DNA of 7,458 bases. Source: Deltaproteobacteria bacterium UBA1386 (GTDB lineage Bacteria > Desulfobacterota > Syntrophorhabdia > Syntrophorhabdales > Syntrophorhabdaceae). The notes beneath the pieces are model-generated. The model worked only from the letters and a program-made list of their open reading frames with translations, did not search any database and was not told where the DNA came from. A program made the position numbers and the translations under genes. The stretch spans positions 1 to 7,458 of the forward strand of contig DBQU01000069.1 in the NCBI GenBank assembly GCA_002305765.1, in the 5' to 3' direction. Of this stretch, positions 6,223 through 7,458 are shown piece after piece. Within the stretch, counting starts at the first letter, position 1. The number at the start of each line of letters is the position of its first letter.

Positions 6223-6366
6223 CGGAAGAGGTTAACACGCGCGGTATTTCCGGGTTGGCCATTGAATCGCAATACATGATCTCTCGCCCCTGCATAGCCG
6301 CTCTCCATCAACACCATTCGGATAACGCCCGTCGAACCCTGGTATGGAGGATGACGGGGCCGCGCT

Positions 6367-7077
6367 CTAAAGCCCGCATCTCTCTCGCACCTCGTCGCTC
6401 TCGGAAAGGAACTGGCAGGTCCCCTCGCACTTTACGAGCCCTTTCTCCAGGACATATCCCCTGTCGGACATCTTGAGCGCGAGCGCCGCCTTCTGTTCGA
6501 CGAGCAGAAGGGTCATCTTCTCCGTCTCGCAGAGCTTCTTGATTATGTCTATGAGTTCCCATATGATGACCGGCGCCAGCCCCTCGAAGGGCTCGTCGAG
6601 AAGGACAAGCTTGGGGTCGCACATGAGGCCCCTCGCGATGGCAAGCATCTGCTGCTGGCCTCCGGAAAGGTACCCTCCGCCCTGGGATTCCTTTTCCTTC
6701 AGGATGGGAAAGTACATGTACGCCTTCTCCAGCATCTCCTCTTTTCGGGCCTTCGTCATGTCAGGAGCGTTGCTCGTGCCTATCAAAAGGTTCTCCTTTA
6801 CCGAGAGCCGGGAGAAGATCCTTCTGTCCTCGGGGATGTAGCTTATTCTCATCCGTGCTATGACGTCAGGCCTCATCTTCTGTATCTCTCTCCCTTCGAA
6901 GGTCACGGTGCCCCGGCTGGGGGTGACGAGTCCCATGATCGACTTCAACGTGGTACTCTTCCCGACCCCGTTCCGCCCGAGAAGGCATACGATCTCGCCC
7001 TCCCTGACATCGAGGTTGATACCCTGGAGTATATGGCTTTTTCCGTAGAATGTGTTCAGATCCTTGACCTCGAGCAT
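6367..7077 (-). CDS. livF: Branched-chain amino acid type ABC transporter ATP-binding protein LivF
   Basis: This complete 236-aa ABC ATPase of normal LivF length is the second nucleotide-binding subunit of a Liv/HAAT importer at the inner face of the cytoplasmic membrane. Motifs are Walker A GRNGVGKST (34-42), the LivF-typical YIPEDRRIF (80-88), signature LSGGQQQ (137-143), Walker B LVLLDEP (157-163) with catalytic Glu162, and the LivF-type switch segment LLLVEQKAALALK, where Glu-Gln replaces the usual His. LivF proteins commonly read LSGGEQQ in the signature, so Gln141 is a mild variant. The end (residues about 219-236) is short. The start ATG shares its A with the livG stop (TAATG), and GGGAGGAG (complement of 7083-7090) lies 5 nt upstream inside livG, so the two are translationally coupled. 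Liv-type systems import branched-chain amino acids and also, in some bacteria, aromatic or other organic acids; the solute here is unknown. Confidence 0.93.
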   Translation of the reverse strand: MLEVKDLNTFYGKSHILQGINLDVREGEIVCLLGRNGVGKSTTLKSIMGLVTPSRGTVTFEGREIQKMRPDVIARMRISYIPEDRRIFSRLSVKENLLIGTSNAPDMTKARKEEMLEKAYMYFPILKEKESQGGGYLSGGQQQMLAIARGLMCDPKLVLLDEPFEGLAPVIIWELIDIIKKLCETEKMTLLLVEQKAALALKMSDRGYVLEKGLVKCEGTCQFLSESDEVRERCGL

Positions 7078-7458
7078 TATATCTCCTCCCCGAAATACGC
7101 GGCCTTAACAGCCTCGTTCGCCTTGACTTCCTCGGGAGGACCATCCGCCAGGACGTTTCCCTGGTCCATAACGAGGATCCTGTCGGAGACAGCGAAGACC
7201 ATATTGATATCATGCTCGATGATGATTATCGTGACCATTCCCTTCAGCTTGTGGATCAGTTCGATCGTGGCCTTCGTCTCCATCGGTGTCATGCCCGCGG
7301 TCGGTTCGTCGAAGAGAACGAGCGACGGTTTGGCCGCGAGGGTCATGCCGATCTCCAGGTATCTCTGGTCACCGTGGGAAAGAGTACCGGCCCTACTGTC
7401 ACGAAGGTCGAGAAGCCCGAGCAGATCGAGTATCAGAGCTGGTACAATAAATTCGGAC
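7077..7458 (-). CDS. livG: Branched-chain amino acid type ABC transporter ATP-binding protein LivG, C-terminal part
   Basis: The frame is open from the window edge (first whole codon at 7457) to TAA at 7077-7079, giving the last 126 residues; Walker A lies outside. Visible are the ABC signature TLSHGDQRYLEIG, Walker B LVLFDEPTAGMTP, and the switch histidine in IIIEHDINMVFAVSDRILVM, followed by the LivG-typical tail with GPPEEVKANEAVKAAYFGEE. The signature has LSHGD, more like UrtD-type relatives, where E. coli-type LivG has LSYG. TAGMTP is the LivG-specific continuation after Walker B. It pairs with LivF as the heterodimeric motor of the importer; the permeases LivH/LivM and the binding protein are presumably upstream, beyond the window. 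Confidence 0.93.
   Translation of the reverse strand, partial: SEFIVPALILDLLGLLDLRDSRAGTLSHGDQRYLEIGMTLAAKPSLVLFDEPTAGMTPMETKATIELIHKLKGMVTIIIIEHDINMVFAVSDRILVMDQGNVLADGPPEEVKANEAVKAAYFGEEI

Larger units (their letters stand above)
5943..6366. other. Intergenic region between livF and the acyl-CoA ligase
   Basis: This 424-bp stretch has no credible protein gene. A 107-codon minus-strand frame (5972-6295) exists but resembles nothing, is arginine-rich because it crosses the palindromes, and uses CGT codons that are uncommon in the neighbouring genes. The stretch contains a GCCCGTCG palindrome cluster (6168-6334), a 7-C run (6039-6045) and the ligase ribosome binding site. No convincing sigma-70 or sigma-54 promoter was found by eye. 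It probably separates the transporter operon from the catabolic cassette and would be expected to hold the cassette promoter. Confidence 0.55.

Noticed and set aside
5972..6295. Minus-strand 107-codon frame in the gap before the ligase, with a GGAG 7 nt before its ATG
   Set aside because: It crosses both palindromes, which create its Arg-rich stretch (ARRARRARE). Codon use (many CGT) differs from the neighbours and no family resemblance is seen. Conservation in relatives would be needed to reconsider it.

Overview
The window looks like chromosomal DNA of an anaerobic, GC-rich bacterium, most plausibly a syntroph-like or sulfate-reducer-like member of the Desulfobacterota (former Deltaproteobacteria). 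That placement is an inference from gene content: an oxygen-sensitive Old Yellow Enzyme-type iron-sulfur flavoprotein, a CoA-ligase beta-oxidation-like cassette, a molybdopterin enzyme and a Liv-type ABC importer. No taxonomic marker gene is present. All seven recognisable genes lie on the minus strand, so transcription runs from high to low coordinates.

Layout in transcription order: (1) the C-terminal part of LivG (7458 down to 7077) and complete LivF (7077-6367), the two ATPases of a branched-chain amino acid type ABC importer, overlapping by one base. (2) A 424-bp gap (5943-6366) with no credible gene but with a cluster of short GC-rich inverted repeats built on GCCCGTCG. (3) A four-gene cassette: acyl-CoA ligase (5942-4338), a crotonase-fold protein (4316-3531), an OYE/4Fe-4S/FAD-NAD reductase of the 2,4-dienoyl-CoA reductase or trimethylamine dehydrogenase type (3418-1382), and a 3-hydroxyacyl-CoA dehydrogenase (1306-445) broken near its end by an apparent one-base insertion. 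(4) A 327-bp gap (118-444) with a terminator-like hairpin. (5) The first 39 codons of a molybdopterin oxidoreductase, cut by the window edge.

Taken together, the cassette reads as activation of an organic acid to its CoA thioester, followed by crotonase chemistry, reduction of a conjugated double bond by the flavoprotein, and NAD-dependent oxidation of a 3-hydroxyacyl-CoA. The substrate cannot be read from the sequence; unsaturated, alicyclic or aromatic acids fit. The upstream Liv transporter could import it, but the gap between them makes shared transcription uncertain. No acyl-CoA dehydrogenase, ETF or thiolase is in view, so the pathway is incomplete here.

The points most worth attention are the repairable frameshift in the dehydrogenase, the crotonase lacking both standard catalytic glutamates, the iron-sulfur cysteine spacing in the flavoprotein, and the palindrome cluster in the 424-bp gap. 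I did not find CRISPR, tRNA, rRNA, insertion sequences or phage genes.
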